From the NCBI RefSeq assembly GCF_017086405.1, contig NZ_CP070973.1:620001-684000 (forward strand): 64,000 nucleotides of DNA, read 5' to 3'. This document shows, piece after piece, positions 9,440-18,563 of this stretch. Each line of letters starts with the position of its first letter. Within the stretch, counting starts at the first letter, position 1. The position numbers and the translations under genes were made by a program. Below the pieces are notes generated by a model. It was not told where the DNA came from and did not search any database. It was given only the letters and a program-made list of their open reading frames with translations. The DNA is from Mycobacterium gordonae (GTDB taxonomy: Bacteria > Actinomycetota > Actinomycetes > Mycobacteriales > Mycobacteriaceae).

Positions 9440-12400
9440 TTACGCCGCGCTGCGGAAGAACAGCCCGGACAGGTTGTTGCCGACGTTGGCGACGCCGGAG
9501 ACGAAGCTGCGTAGTGCGAGGTCCAGCACGCCGGTATTCGCGAAGCCCGAGACGCCGCTGCCGAAGTTGTTCAGGCCCGAAATCAGTCCGCCGAAGTTCT
9601 GGAAGCCCGATCCGCCCAGTAGGCCCGGCCCGTTCGAGTTGTACCAACCCGACAGGCCCACTCCGTTGTTGGCGAACCCGGAGCTGCCGCCGGCGCCGGA
9701 GTTGAAGAAGCCCGAGGACGGCCCGATGGTCGAGTTGAGGTAACCCGGCGCCGGGGGGATGTTGAATTCCGTGATCAACGTGCTGGGCAGATGAATACTC
9801 GGGATCACCAGCGGGGGAGTGTTGAACGCCGCCAGACCGATCGGCGGCACGGTGATCGGCGGCGTCGAGAACTCCACAGTGGTGAAGTCCGGCAGGGTGA
9901 ACGCGCCCAGTCCGATGCGGCCGATTTCCAGCGGTGGTGTGGTGAAGGCGGGGGTGACGATGTCGGGCAGGGTGAAGGCGCCCAGTCCGATGCGGCCGAT
10001 TTCCAGCGGTGGTGTGGTGAAGGCGGGGGTGACGATGTCGGGCAGGGTGAAGGCGCCGAGTCCGATGCGGCCGATTTCCAGCGGTGGTGTGGTGAAGGCG
10101 GGGGTGACGATGTCGGGCAGGGTGAAGGCGCCGAGTCCGATGCGGCCGATTTCCAGCGGTGGTGTGGTGAAGGCGGGGGTGACGATGTCGGGCAGGGTGA
10201 AGGCGCCGAGTCCGATGCGGCCGATTTCCAGCGGTGGTGTGGTGAAGGCGGGGGTGACGATGTCGGGCAGGGTGAAGGCGCCGAGTCCGATGCGGCCGAT
10301 TTCCAGCGGTGGTGTGGTGAAGGCGGGGGTGACGATGTCGGGCAGGGTGAAGGCGCCGAGTCCGATGCGGCCGATTTCCAGCGGTGGTGTGGTGAATTGC
10401 GGCGTAATGACGTCGGGCAGACTGAGTTGGTCGAGTCTGATGGCCGGGATATCGATCGCCGGGATGGTGAAACTGGGGAGCGTAAAGCCGCCGACGTTAA
10501 TGGGCGTAGTCAATGTGTAAGGAAGAATCGAAATGGTCGGGAGGGTGAATGGCGTCGTATTGATGTAATTGATTGTGAAGTACGACGTCGGGTCAAAGGG
10601 ATTGAGGTTCAGCCCTTGAAGTGCAAGTACATTGGTCGCCCATGACATATCTATGCGACCGACAGATAGGCTACCGATCTGGATGGTCGGGGACGTTATG
10701 GTATTTGACCAACCTATGGCCGGCAGCGTGAAGCTACCTGTCGATATACCGCCGACGGATATGGGCTCAGTATGGATTCCGGGTAAGCTGAAGCTCTTAA
10801 TTGTCGTCCCCGCCGGGATTGTGAACGACGGTACCGTCACCGAGGGAATGCTCAATGTGGGCAGGTTGAACTGATTCAAGGTGGTCCCGGCCGGGATGGT
10901 GAACGACGGCACGGTCACCGGCGGGATGTTCAGTGTCGGCAGGTTGAACTGATCCAACGTGGTCCCGGCCGGGATCGTGATCGACGGGATGTTTAGCGGC
11001 GGGATGCTGAGGGTGGGCAGGTTGAACTGATCCAACGTGGTCCCGGCCGGGATCGTGATCGACGGGATGTTTAGCGGCGGGATGCTGAGGGTGGGCAGGT
11101 TGAACTGGCCCAGGGCGGTGCCGGCTGGGATGGAGAAGGACGGGATGTTTAGCGGCGGGATGCTGAGGGTGGGCAGGTTGAACTGGCCCAGGGCGGTGCC
11201 GGCTGGGATGGAGAAGGACGGGATGTTTAGCGGCGGGATGCTGAGGGTGGGCAGGTTGAACTGGCCCAGGGCGGTGCCGGCTGGGATGGAGAAGGACGGG
11301 ATGTTTAGCGGCGGGATGCTCAGCGTTGGCAGGTCGAACGCCCCCAGCGCCGTCCCCGCCGGAATCGAGAAGGACGGGATCGTCACCCCCGGCAGGCTCA
11401 GGGCGGGCAGGTCGAAGGCGGGAATCGAGATGCCCGGAATCTCCAGCGGAGGCAGGGTGAGGTCGGGAGTGGTAATGGCAATGTGCAGGCTGCCCTGATT
11501 CACACCCCGGTAAAAGACACCGTTGTTGGCTTGGCCGGTGTTGAAGAGGCCGTTGTTCATGTCGCCGAAGTTGAAAATGCCGGTATTGATATTGCCCGGA
11601 TTCAGCAGACCGGTGTTGGAACTGCCGGTGTTGAACCAGCCGGTATTGGAGGCGCCCGGGTTGAAGCCACCCGTGTTGAAGTTTCCGACATTGATATTGC
11701 CGGTGTTTGCGTCACCTACATTGAAGGTCCCGGTGTTGAACGAACCGGCATTGAAAAAGCCGCTGTTGCCCGAACCCGAACTCCAAAGTCCAGTGTTGAA
11801 GTTGCCCGAGTTCCCGATGCCGAAGTTACCGTTGCCGGAATTGAAGAAGCCGATATTTCCGTTGCCAGAGTTGAACAGGCCGAAATTCCCGATACCCGAA
11901 TTAAGTCCACCGATACCGATCTGCCCGGTGCCGGTCAGCCCGATGCCGATGTTGCCGTTGCCGGAGTTACCGAACCCGAAGTTGCCGATGCCGGAATTGC
12001 CGAACCCGAAGTTGCTGCTGCCGAGGTTGCCGAGACCGACATTGCCGCTCCCCAGGTTCGCGAAGCCAAGGTTCGAAGCTCCGGCGTTGCCCCACCCGAA
12101 GTTCAGCTCACCGAGGTTGCCGCCACCGACGTTGGAATAGCCGGAGTTGCCGTTGCCGACGTTTCCGCCGCCGATGTTGCCCAGTCCCAGGCTGACGCTG
12201 AGCAGCCGGTCGGGGGTGGCCGCCAGGGTCGCGGCGGCTGGACCGCCTCCGGCCAGCCCGGCGATCTGGGCCGGGAGACCGGCAAGGTTCTGTAGCGGCT
12301 GGAAAAACGGCTTCAGCGCCGCAGCGACCGCCGAAGCTCCTACGTGGTAGGCCGACATTGCCGACACATCCAGCGCCCACATCTCTTCATAGAGCGCCTC

Positions 12401-12808
12401 GGCGCTTGCGATCGCCGGGGCGTTCTGGCCGAAGATGTTCGACATCACCAGCGACACAAACTGGTTGCGATTGGCCGACACCAACTCCGGATGCACGATC
12501 GCCGAGCGAACGGCGTCGAACTCCGCGGCCATCACACCGGCCTGGGTCGCCGACTGCCCCGCTTGCGAGGCCGCCGCGCCGAGCCACCCGGCATACGGTG
12601 CGGCCGCCGCCGCCATCGCGGCTGCCGCCGGACCCTGCCATGCTCCGTTCGCTAGGCCCGAGGTCACCGCCCTGAAACTCGCTGCGGCCGCGGCCAATTC
12701 CGCGGCCAACCCCTCCCAGGCCGCCGCCGCGGCCAACATCGGTTCCGTCCCCGCGCCGACATAGATCAGAGCTGAGTTGATCTCGGGTGGCAGAACTGAA
12801 AAGTGCAT
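9440..12808 (-). CDS. PPE family protein, MPTR subfamily
   Basis: An 1122-aa protein. Residues 1-180 are a canonical PPE domain starting [12 protein letters not shown], with the WxG-type turn ([10 protein letters not shown]). Next come about 150 residues of MPTR pentapeptides (NxGxGNxG), then two blocks of long tandem repeats: 26-residue [24 protein letters not shown] units and seven 25-residue [19 protein letters not shown] units. The C-terminus returns to [14 protein letters not shown] pentapeptides. PPE proteins of this subfamily are ESX-5 substrates at the cell surface. ATG 12808 was chosen because it begins the PPE motif; the open frame extends 12 codons upstream. No PE partner gene is adjacent. 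Confidence 0.93.
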   Translation of the reverse strand: MHFSVLPPEINSALIYVGAGTEPMLAAAAAWEGLAAELAAAAASFRAVTSGLANGAWQGPAAAAMAAAAAPYAGWLGAAASQAGQSATQAGVMAAEFDAVRSAIVHPELVSANRNQFVSLVMSNIFGQNAPAIASAEALYEEMWALDVSAMSAYHVGASAVAAALKPFFQPLQNLAGLPAQIAGLAGGGPAAATLAATPDRLLSVSLGLGNIGGGNVGNGNSGYSNVGGGNLGELNFGWGNAGASNLGFANLGSGNVGLGNLGSSNFGFGNSGIGNFGFGNSGNGNIGIGLTGTGQIGIGGLNSGIGNFGLFNSGNGNIGFFNSGNGNFGIGNSGNFNTGLWSSGSGNSGFFNAGSFNTGTFNVGDANTGNINVGNFNTGGFNPGASNTGWFNTGSSNTGLLNPGNINTGIFNFGDMNNGLFNTGQANNGVFYRGVNQGSLHIAITTPDLTLPPLEIPGISIPAFDLPALSLPGVTIPSFSIPAGTALGAFDLPTLSIPPLNIPSFSIPAGTALGQFNLPTLSIPPLNIPSFSIPAGTALGQFNLPTLSIPPLNIPSFSIPAGTALGQFNLPTLSIPPLNIPSITIPAGTTLDQFNLPTLSIPPLNIPSITIPAGTTLDQFNLPTLNIPPVTVPSFTIPAGTTLNQFNLPTLSIPSVTVPSFTIPAGTTIKSFSLPGIHTEPISVGGISTGSFTLPAIGWSNTITSPTIQIGSLSVGRIDMSWATNVLALQGLNLNPFDPTSYFTINYINTTPFTLPTISILPYTLTTPINVGGFTLPSFTIPAIDIPAIRLDQLSLPDVITPQFTTPPLEIGRIGLGAFTLPDIVTPAFTTPPLEIGRIGLGAFTLPDIVTPAFTTPPLEIGRIGLGAFTLPDIVTPAFTTPPLEIGRIGLGAFTLPDIVTPAFTTPPLEIGRIGLGAFTLPDIVTPAFTTPPLEIGRIGLGAFTLPDIVTPAFTTPPLEIGRIGLGAFTLPDFTTVEFSTPPITVPPIGLAAFNTPPLVIPSIHLPSTLITEFNIPPAPGYLNSTIGPSSGFFNSGAGGSSGFANNGVGLSGWYNSNGPGLLGGSGFQNFGGLISGLNNFGSGVSGFANTGVLDLALRSFVSGVANVGNNLSGLFFRSAA
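9871..10395 (-). repeat. 75-bp in-frame tandem repeat, seven copies
   Basis: The segment CCGATTTCCAGCGGTGGTGT recurs with 75-base spacing, starting near 9921, 9996, 10071, 10146, 10221, 10296 and 10371. Each unit encodes 25 residues centred on [15 protein letters not shown]. The central copies are nearly identical at the DNA level, so recent duplication or gene conversion is likely, and copy number may vary between strains. Confidence 0.95.
10860..11400 (-). repeat. 78-bp in-frame tandem repeat in the PPE gene
   Basis: About seven 26-residue units of the type [19 protein letters not shown]. Three central copies (about 11100-11330) are almost identical in DNA, for example TTGAACTGGCCCAGGGCGG recurring every 78 bases. 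Flanking copies have diverged ([18 protein letters not shown]), which suggests the array grows from its middle. Confidence 0.92.
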
Positions 12809-13330
12809 CGGTGCTCCTGGGGCCAATCGATCGGTGACAAACATTCACGACCCTCGTTGGACCCGACCCCCGAGGCATCAGCAAGCTGACGTTGCGGTCA
12901 AGCTACGCGACCGTGGGTGGAGGCTTTGGCAAGATGTATTCAAACGTTATCTAAGCGTTATCTAAGCGTTATCGGAGATTGGAACCATTGCCGAAATTCT
13001 TTACACAGCGCTTTCGGAGCACCCGATCCGTGCTGGATGTAAACATGCTCGTGGGCGCAGTCTGAAGTGACCTGTTGGACAACGGTTTTGGTGCCTCATT
13101 GGCGGATGGGACGCCAATTGAAAAACGCATAAGAGTCGAATGCAAATTGCCGAATAGGGTCCCATTTAACGCGATGACCTATGACAAACGGATCAAATAC
13201 ATGGCATATCGTTGACCAAAACTCAGTACGCCATGACCCGCACCGCGCTATGAATACATCTGACGGCCAGTGACGAGAGGCCGGCGGGCCCGCAGCGCTG
13301 GGCGTTTGTCCCGCACCGGCAGCCGGTCGG
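12809..13330. other. Intergenic region upstream of the PPE gene
   Basis: About 520 bases without a supported gene, between the PPE start and the end of htdX. It is more AT-rich than its neighbours near 12940-13210. It holds a short direct-repeat array (listed separately). I see no convincing tRNA or hairpin terminator. Confidence 0.6.
12946..12974. repeat. 11-bp direct repeat (CGTTATCTAAG), 2.6 copies
   Basis: CGTTATCTAAG occurs twice head-to-tail, followed by CGTTATC, about 140 bases upstream of the PPE start codon. It could be a binding array for a regulator of the PPE gene or a slippage repeat. Confidence 0.6.
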
Positions 13331-14173
13331 CTACAGCGGCTGGATGGTCCCCGTCAGGTGTGGGTAGCCCTTGGAGATGTGGCGCAGCGACAATTCCCAG
13401 CCGTCGTCACGCTCGTCGATGTACAAACCCGCGGTGGCCGGTAGCACCACCGGCTTGCCGAACCGCACCGAATATTGCAGGGCATCGGGAAAACGCGCTT
13501 CGATGTTCGCCAATACCGCGGCCGCGCTGAACATTCCATGCGCAATGACGGTGGGGAAACCGAACAGTTTGGCGGCCACCGAACTGGTGTGGATCGGATT
13601 GTGGTCACCGCCCACCGCCGCGTAGCGGCGGATCTGTGCAGGGGTGATCCGCAGCACCGCCGACGGCGGGGGCGGCTTGGGCTGTTTCTGTGGCGGCGCC
13701 TTGGGCTCCTCGGACAGGCTGGTGCGCTGCTGGTGCAGGAAGGTGGTGACCTGGTGCCAGGCCGGATCGTTGCCGACGCTGACGTCGCTCACCAGGTCGA
13801 CGAGCAGGCCCTTGCGGTGCTCGCGCAGGTTCTCGGCGTGCACCCGCACCCCGACCGTGTCAGTCACCGCGATCGGCCGGTACTGCGTGATCCGATTTTC
13901 GGTATGCACCGAACCCATTGCGGAGAACGGGAAGTCGAAGCCGGTCACCAATGACATCACCGACGGGAAGGTGAGTGCGAACGGGTAGGTCAGCGGCACG
14001 TGGTTGCCGTAGCGCAGTCCGGTGACCGCCGCGTAAGCGGCCACATTCGCCGAGTCGATCGGCAGTTCGTCGACCGTCACCGTGCGGTTGGACAGTTGGT
14101 CGGACCGGGACACCACGGGCAGCGCACCGGCCACCGCTCGCAGCATGTTGCGAAGGCCACTGGGTTGATTCAC
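13331..14173 (-). CDS. htdX: (3R)-hydroxyacyl-ACP/CoA dehydratase HtdX
   Basis: A 280-aa MaoC/double-hotdog protein, the same length as Rv0241c. The C-terminal half carries the hydratase-2 signature YAAVGGDHNPIH (catalytic Asp and His) and, further on, GFPTVIAHGM. It dehydrates 3-hydroxyacyl thioesters in fatty-acid synthesis or turnover. GTG 14173 aligns with the M. tuberculosis N-terminus; TTG 14179 would add two residues and overlap the fabG4 stop. It directly follows fabG4, which suggests translational coupling. The two enzymes catalyse consecutive steps (ketoreduction, then dehydration). Confidence 0.93.
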   Translation of the reverse strand: MNQPSGLRNMLRAVAGALPVVSRSDQLSNRTVTVDELPIDSANVAAYAAVTGLRYGNHVPLTYPFALTFPSVMSLVTGFDFPFSAMGSVHTENRITQYRPIAVTDTVGVRVHAENLREHRKGLLVDLVSDVSVGNDPAWHQVTTFLHQQRTSLSEEPKAPPQKQPKPPPPSAVLRITPAQIRRYAAVGGDHNPIHTSSVAAKLFGFPTVIAHGMFSAAAVLANIEARFPDALQYSVRFGKPVVLPATAGLYIDERDDGWELSLRHISKGYPHLTGTIQPL

Positions 14174-14175
14174 CG

Positions 14176-15540
14176 TCAAGCCCCGATCATCGCCTGGCCG
14201 CAGACCCGGATCACGTTGCCGGTCACCGCGTTTGACGCCGGGCTGGCGAAGTACGCGATGGTCTCGGCGACGTCGACGGGCTGGCCGCCCTGCAGCAGCG
14301 AGTTCAGCCGGCGACCCACCTCACGGGTGGCCAGCGGAATCGCGGCGGTCATCTTGGTTTCGATGAAGCCCGGTGCCACCGCGTTGATCGTGATGCCCTT
14401 CGCGGCCAGTTGCGGTGCCAGTGCCTCGGTGATGCCGATCATGCCGGCCTTGGTGGTGCCGTAGTTGGTCTGTCCACGGTTGCCCGCGATGCCGGCGATG
14501 GACGACAGCCCGATCACCCGGCCGCCCTTGCCCAGCGTGCCGTTGGCGACAAGCCCTTCGGTAAGACGCAGCGGTGCAAGCAGATTGACCGCGATCACGG
14601 CGTCCCAGCGGGCGTCGTCCATGTTGGCCAGCAGCTTGTCCCGGGTGATGCCGGCGTTGTTCACCAGAATGTCGGCCTTGCCGCCGTGGTGGTCGCGCAA
14701 GTGCTCGGAGATCTTCTCCACCGCGTCGTCGGCGGTGACGTCCAGCCACAGCGGCGTGCCGCCCACCTTGCTGGCGGTCTCGGCGAGTGCCTCGGCGGCG
14801 GACTCCACGTCGATCGCGACCACGCGGGCGCCGTCCCGGGCGAACACCTCGGCGATGGTGGCCCCGATGCCGCGGGCCGCGCCGGTCACGATGGCCACCT
14901 TGCCGTCCAGGGGACGATCCCAGTCGGCCGGCGGCGTCGAGTCGGCCGCGCCGATGTAGAACACCTGGCCGTCGACATAGGCCGACTTGGCCGACAGGAT
15001 GAAGCGCAGGGTGGATTCCAGGCCTGTTGCGGCCGGCTTGGCATCGGGCGCCAGGTACACCAGCGCCGAGGTGCCGCCCCGGCGCAATTCCTTGCCTATT
15101 GAGCGGGTGAAGCCCTCCAGCGCACGCTGGGCGATCCGCTCGTGGGGGTTCTCGATCGCTCCCGGCGTGGTGCCCACCACGACAACCCGGGAAGAGGGTC
15201 CCAGGTTGCGCATGACGGGAGTGAAGAAGTCGTGCAGAGCCTTCAGTCCGGTGGGCTCGGTGATGCCGGTGGCGTCGAACACCAGGCCGCCGAACGAGTC
15301 GGCCCAGCGTCCGCCCAGGTTGTTTCCCACCAGGTCGTAATCGGAGTCCAGCGCCGCACGCAGCGGCTCGGCGACTCGCCCTTCCCCGCCGATGAGCAGC
15401 GAGCCGGCCAGCGGCGGGTCGCCCGGCCGGTACCGGCGCAGCGTCTCCGGTTGCGGGACTCCGAGCTGCTTGGCCAGGAACGATCCGGGGCCGGAGTTGA
15501 CGACTTGGGAGAACAGATCGGGCGAGGCCTTGGGTGCCAC
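14176..15540 (-). CDS. fabG4: 3-oxoacyl-ACP/CoA reductase FabG4
   Basis: A 454-aa high-molecular-weight FabG, the same length as Rv0242c. The first 200 residues form a flavodoxin-like, degenerate Rossmann domain. The C-terminal SDR domain has TGAARGIG (cofactor loop), NNAG, a catalytic Ser in GLSSIAG, and the YxxxK pair in NYGTTKAG. The enzyme reduces 3-ketoacyl thioesters with NADH. It starts with GTG 15540. It is first in the fabG4-htdX pair and divergent from fadA2. A palindrome (15570-15585) lies 30-45 bases upstream of the start. Confidence 0.95.
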   Translation of the reverse strand: MAPKASPDLFSQVVNSGPGSFLAKQLGVPQPETLRRYRPGDPPLAGSLLIGGEGRVAEPLRAALDSDYDLVGNNLGGRWADSFGGLVFDATGITEPTGLKALHDFFTPVMRNLGPSSRVVVVGTTPGAIENPHERIAQRALEGFTRSIGKELRRGGTSALVYLAPDAKPAATGLESTLRFILSAKSAYVDGQVFYIGAADSTPPADWDRPLDGKVAIVTGAARGIGATIAEVFARDGARVVAIDVESAAEALAETASKVGGTPLWLDVTADDAVEKISEHLRDHHGGKADILVNNAGITRDKLLANMDDARWDAVIAVNLLAPLRLTEGLVANGTLGKGGRVIGLSSIAGIAGNRGQTNYGTTKAGMIGITEALAPQLAAKGITINAVAPGFIETKMTAAIPLATREVGRRLNSLLQGGQPVDVAETIAYFASPASNAVTGNVIRVCGQAMIGA

Positions 15541-15569
15541 TGAGCTTGCCTTCCGTGTCAGGGGACGAA

Positions 15570-15585
15570 CTTACTTGAGAGTAAG
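15570..15585. promoter_or_regulatory. Palindromic operator CTTACT-TGAG-AGTAAG
   Basis: A perfect 6-bp inverted repeat with a 4-bp spacer in the 126-bp gap between the divergent fabG4 and fadA2. Its core TTACT-N4-AGTAA matches TTACC-N4-AGTAA upstream of fadE5 in the same window. The form suits a dimeric TetR or GntR-type repressor; the regulator is unknown. Confidence 0.6.
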
Positions 15586-15666
15586 AACAGTGGGTAGTAT
15601 TGCTTGCGAAGCGCTGATACCCCAAAACTAACCCCCGTATCACCGGAGATCGACGGAGAGATAACA

Positions 15667-16974
15667 GTGGCCCCTGCCAGTGATCAGACCAAGCGACGTG
15701 TCGCCGTTCTCGGTGGCAACCGCATCCCCTTCGCACGCTCGGACGGCGCTTACGCCGACGCGTCCAACCAGGACATGTTCACCGCGGCGCTGGGTGGTCT
15801 GGTAGACCGGTTCAACCTGCGCGGCGAGCGTCTGGGTGCGGTGGTGGGCGGCGCCGTGCTCAAGCACAGCCGTGATTTCAATCTCATGCGCGAATGCGTG
15901 CTCGGCTCCGAGCTGAACCCGCACACCCCCGCCTTCGACATCCAGCAGGCGTGTGGCACCGGTCTGCAGGCGGCTATCGCTGCCGCCGACGGGATCGCGT
16001 CCGGTCGTTACGAGGTCGCGGCCGCCGGCGGCGTGGACACCACGTCCGATCCGCCGATCGGGCTGGGCGACGATCTGCGCCGCACCCTGCTGAAGTTGCG
16101 GCGCTCGAAGTCCAACGTGCAGCGGTTGAAGCTGGTGGGCACCCTGCCGGCGAACCTGGGCATCGAGATCCCGGCCAACAGCGAACCCCGCACCGGCAAG
16201 TCCATGGGAGAGCACGCTGCCGTGACGGCCAAGCAGTTGGGGATCAAGCGTGTCGACCAGGATGAACTGGCCGCAGCCAGCCACCGCAACATGGCCGACG
16301 CCTACGACCGCGGGTTCTTCGACGACCTGGTGTCGCCGTTCCTGGGTCTGTACCGCGACGACAACCTGCGGCCCAACTCGAGCCCGGAAAAGCTGGCCAC
16401 CTTGCGCCCCGTCTTCGGCGTCAAGGCGGGCGACGCGACCATGACCGCGGGCAACTCGACTCCGCTGACCGACGGCGCCTCGGTGGCGCTGTTGGCCTCC
16501 GAGCAATGGGCGGCAGACCACAACTTGCCCACGCTGGCCTTCCTGGTGGATTCCGAGACCGCCGCCGTGGACTACGTGAACGGCTTCGACGGCCTGTTGA
16601 TGGCGCCCACCTACGCCGTGCCGCGACTGCTGGCACGCAACGGGCTGAGCCTGCAGGATTTCGATTTCTACGAGATCCACGAGGCGTTCGCGTCGGTGGT
16701 GCTGGCGCACCTGGAGGCGTGGGAATCCGAGGAGTACTGCAAGGAGCGGCTGGGCCTGGACGGCGCGCTGGGCTCCATCGACCGGTCCAAGCTGAACGTC
16801 AACGGATCGTCGCTGGCGGCCGGGCATCCCTTCGCCGCGACCGGTGGGCGCATCCTGGCGCAGACGGCCAAGCAACTGGCCCAGAAGAAGGCCGAAACCA
16901 ACGGCCCGGCGCGCGCGCTGATCTCGATCTGCGCGGCCGGCGGCCAGGGTGTGGCGGCGATCCTCGAGGCGTGA
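15667..16974 (+). CDS. fadA2: Acetyl-CoA acyltransferase (thiolase) FadA2
   Basis: A 435-aa thiolase matching Rv0243. It has the acyl-accepting Cys in QQACGTGLQ, EIHEAF, the His in SSLAAGHPFAATGGR, and the C-terminal second Cys in ICAAGGQG. It cleaves 3-ketoacyl-CoA to acetyl-CoA plus a shortened acyl-CoA, the last beta-oxidation step. GTG 15667 with GGAGAG 6 bases upstream is preferred over the longer frame from 15604, and MAPASDQT agrees with the M. tuberculosis N-terminus. It is divergent from fabG4-htdX and shares the control region with it. Confidence 0.95.
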   Translation: MAPASDQTKRRVAVLGGNRIPFARSDGAYADASNQDMFTAALGGLVDRFNLRGERLGAVVGGAVLKHSRDFNLMRECVLGSELNPHTPAFDIQQACGTGLQAAIAAADGIASGRYEVAAAGGVDTTSDPPIGLGDDLRRTLLKLRRSKSNVQRLKLVGTLPANLGIEIPANSEPRTGKSMGEHAAVTAKQLGIKRVDQDELAAASHRNMADAYDRGFFDDLVSPFLGLYRDDNLRPNSSPEKLATLRPVFGVKAGDATMTAGNSTPLTDGASVALLASEQWAADHNLPTLAFLVDSETAAVDYVNGFDGLLMAPTYAVPRLLARNGLSLQDFDFYEIHEAFASVVLAHLEAWESEEYCKERLGLDGALGSIDRSKLNVNGSSLAAGHPFAATGGRILAQTAKQLAQKKAETNGPARALISICAAGGQGVAAILEA

Positions 16975-17024
16975 CCAGTGGTGATGGCGTGCCGAAAATC
17001 ACCCAGGCGCTGTTTCGAACCGGT

Positions 17025-17050
17025 GGATTAATTTTTCCGACATCTGGGTA
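17025..17050 (+). promoter_or_regulatory. SigF-like promoter
   Basis: GGATT, a 16-base spacer and GGGTA, close to the mycobacterial SigF consensus GGTTT-N15-17-GGGTA. Transcription would start near 17057. The -10 match is exact, the -35 match imperfect. Confidence 0.5.
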
Positions 17051-17056
17051 ATCGGA

Positions 17057-17199
17057 CGATCGGATAGCCCCGTGTTGTGGTCTGACCCCCCGACCCCGAC
17101 GGCAACGCGGGGCAATCCCTGGATCGATTGCCGGTCAGCGCAGACGGGCGAACGGAAAGGGCCGCCGCTGGAGTGAGGGGATCCAGCGGCGGTCTTTTT
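17057..17199 (+). ncRNA. Probable F6-type small RNA
   Basis: No ORF is supported here, yet the segment is bounded by a SigF-like promoter and an 11-bp stem with a U-tract. Internal stems are visible: CCCCG/CGGGG (17094-17098 with 17108-17112) and GGCAAT/ATTGCC (17111-17116 with 17127-17132). M. tuberculosis is known to carry the SigF-dependent sRNA F6 (ncRv10243) downstream of fadA2, in the fadA2-fadE5 gap, which is the same syntenic position. About 143 nt is somewhat longer than F6, so the exact 5' end is uncertain. Identity rests on position plus promoter/terminator layout, not on an alignment. Confidence 0.55.
17162..17199 (+). terminator. Rho-independent terminator
   Basis: CCGCCGCTGGA (17162-17172), 9-base loop, TCCAGCGGCGG (17182-17192), then TCTTTTT. 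This perfect 11-bp GC-rich stem with a U-tract is unusually canonical for a mycobacterium and fits the 3' end of a small RNA. Confidence 0.88.
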
Positions 17200-17451
17200 G
17201 CTGTCGACTCGATATCGCCGTCGGCTGCTGAGCGATGTGGGTCCGGCGGTGTCGACAGTGTTCCCGCCGGCAGGCCGGTGCGCTGGGGCTCGGTGGAGCG
17301 GGCCGGCGAACGGCGAGAATTTGTCGACAACTGATCGAAAACCGTGTGCTTCTGTGTGCCGCAGCGCGACGATAGTCATGCCGTTCGGTTGCCGATGATC
17401 GCGTTGATCTGAGCCTCGCCGTTCGTGGTGATGGCAGCTGGGAGGTCCGCG

Positions 17452-18495
17452 ATGTCGTTTGTGATGGTGGCGCCGGAGTTGGTGGCGGCGGTGGCCCGGG
17501 ACTTGGCGGGTATCGGTGCCTCAGTGGGTGTGGCCAATGCGGCGGCGGCGGGGTGGACGACGGGGGTGTTGGCGGCCGGCACCGATGAGGTGTCGGCGGC
17601 CATAGCGGCGGCGTTTTCCGGGCATGGTCAGAGCTATCAGGCGCTCAGCGTGCAGGCGGCGGTGTTCCACGACCAGTTCGTGGAGGCGCTGAATGCGGGT
17701 GCGGGGGTCTATGCGGTTGCCGAGTCGGCCGCGGCTTCGCCGCTGCAGACAGTGCTGAATGTGGTCAATGCGCCTTTCCAGGCGGTGTTGGGGCGCCCGC
17801 TGATCGGCAACGGCGCCAACGGGGCGCCGGGCAGCGGTGCGGCCGGCGGGGCCGGTGGTCTGTTGTGGGGTAACGGCGGGGCCGGCGGTTCGGGGGCGCC
17901 GGGCTTGGCCGGCGGGGCCGGGGGGGGGCGGGTCCGGCGGGTCGGCATTACTCGGGTTCGGCGGTGCTGGCGGGGCCGGCGGGGCGGCGGGCATGCTGTT
18001 CGGCCACGGCGGCAGCGGTGGCACCGGCGGGTTCGGCCAGATCGGCGGGGCTGGCGGGGCCGGCGGCAGCGCCGGCCAGTACTCCGGTTCTGGGGGGCCG
18101 GCGGCGCCGGTGGGTTTACCACAGCCGCCGGCTTCAGCGGCGGCGCCGGCGGGTCTGGCGGCAACGCGGGCACACTCTTCGGGTTCGGCGGGGCTGGCGG
18201 CGCCGGCGGGACCAGCGGGGACTTCACCGGCATCGTCACCACCGGCGGGGCCGGCGGGCCCGGCGGCAAGGCCGGGGCGTTCGGCAACGGCGGTAACGGC
18301 GGCGCCGGCGGGGCCAGCACCACCACGGGCGTCGGCAGCAAGGGCGGTGACGGCGCCACCGGTGGCAACGCCTACCTGGTCGGCGACGGCGGCAACGGCG
18401 GAAACGCCGGGACCGGCCTGGCTGCGGGCAGCCCCGGCGCCGGCGGCACCGCCGGGCTGCTGCTCGGCAATGACGGGCTGACCGGAAAGACGTAG
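17452..18495 (+). CDS. PE_PGRS family protein with a compensated frame shift
   Basis: About 347 aa. Residues 1-95 form a PE domain starting [19 protein letters not shown], with the type VII secretion signal YAVAE; ATG 17452 has GGAGG 6 bases upstream. The C-terminal part is GGAGG/GNGG PGRS repeat. Between about 17930 and 18090 the frame loses all PGRS character and reads Arg-rich; the neighbouring frame there reads perfect PGRS. The switch points fall at G-runs (nine or more G near 17925, six near 18092). This is either a pair of sequencing indels or a real double mutation. ESX-5 export to the surface is expected. The gene has no counterpart I recall between fadA2 and fadE5 in M. tuberculosis. 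Confidence 0.85.
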   Translation: MSFVMVAPELVAAVARDLAGIGASVGVANAAAAGWTTGVLAAGTDEVSAAIAAAFSGHGQSYQALSVQAAVFHDQFVEALNAGAGVYAVAESAAASPLQTVLNVVNAPFQAVLGRPLIGNGANGAPGSGAAGGAGGLLWGNGGAGGSGAPGLAGGAGGGRVRRVGITRVRRCWRGRRGGGHAVRPRRQRWHRRVRPDRRGWRGRRQRRPVLRFWGAGGAGGFTTAAGFSGGAGGSGGNAGTLFGFGGAGGAGGTSGDFTGIVTTGGAGGPGGKAGAFGNGGNGGAGGASTTTGVGSKGGDGATGGNAYLVGDGGNGGNAGTGLAAGSPGAGGTAGLLLGNDGLTGKT

Positions 18496-18517
18496 CCGGG
18501 CGGAGCCGCCGAGCACA

Positions 18518-18552
18518 ACGAATCCCCCGCCTCAAGGAGACGGGGGATTCGT
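18518..18552. terminator. Bidirectional hairpin between PE_PGRS and fadE5
   Basis: ACGAATCCCCCG (18518-18529), 11-base loop, CGGGGGATTCGT (18541-18552). A perfect 12-bp stem between convergent genes, usable from both strands; the U-tract is weak. Confidence 0.75.
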
Positions 18553-18563
18553 GTGTCAGTGCT

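Larger units (their letters stand above)
16975..17451. other. fadA2-PE_PGRS intergenic region
   Basis: About 475 bases with no supported protein gene. It holds a SigF-like promoter, a structured segment and an intrinsic terminator (listed separately). Downstream of the terminator, 17210-17440 is the presumed leader of the PE_PGRS gene, with GGAGG at 17441. Confidence 0.7.

Noticed and set aside
9791..10645. Long plus-strand frames over the PPE repeats (284 and 233 codons, strongly repetitive)
   Set aside because: They are antisense shadows of the 75-bp coding repeat, which has the same phase in every unit and lacks stops by chance. The PPE frame on the minus strand is clearly the gene.
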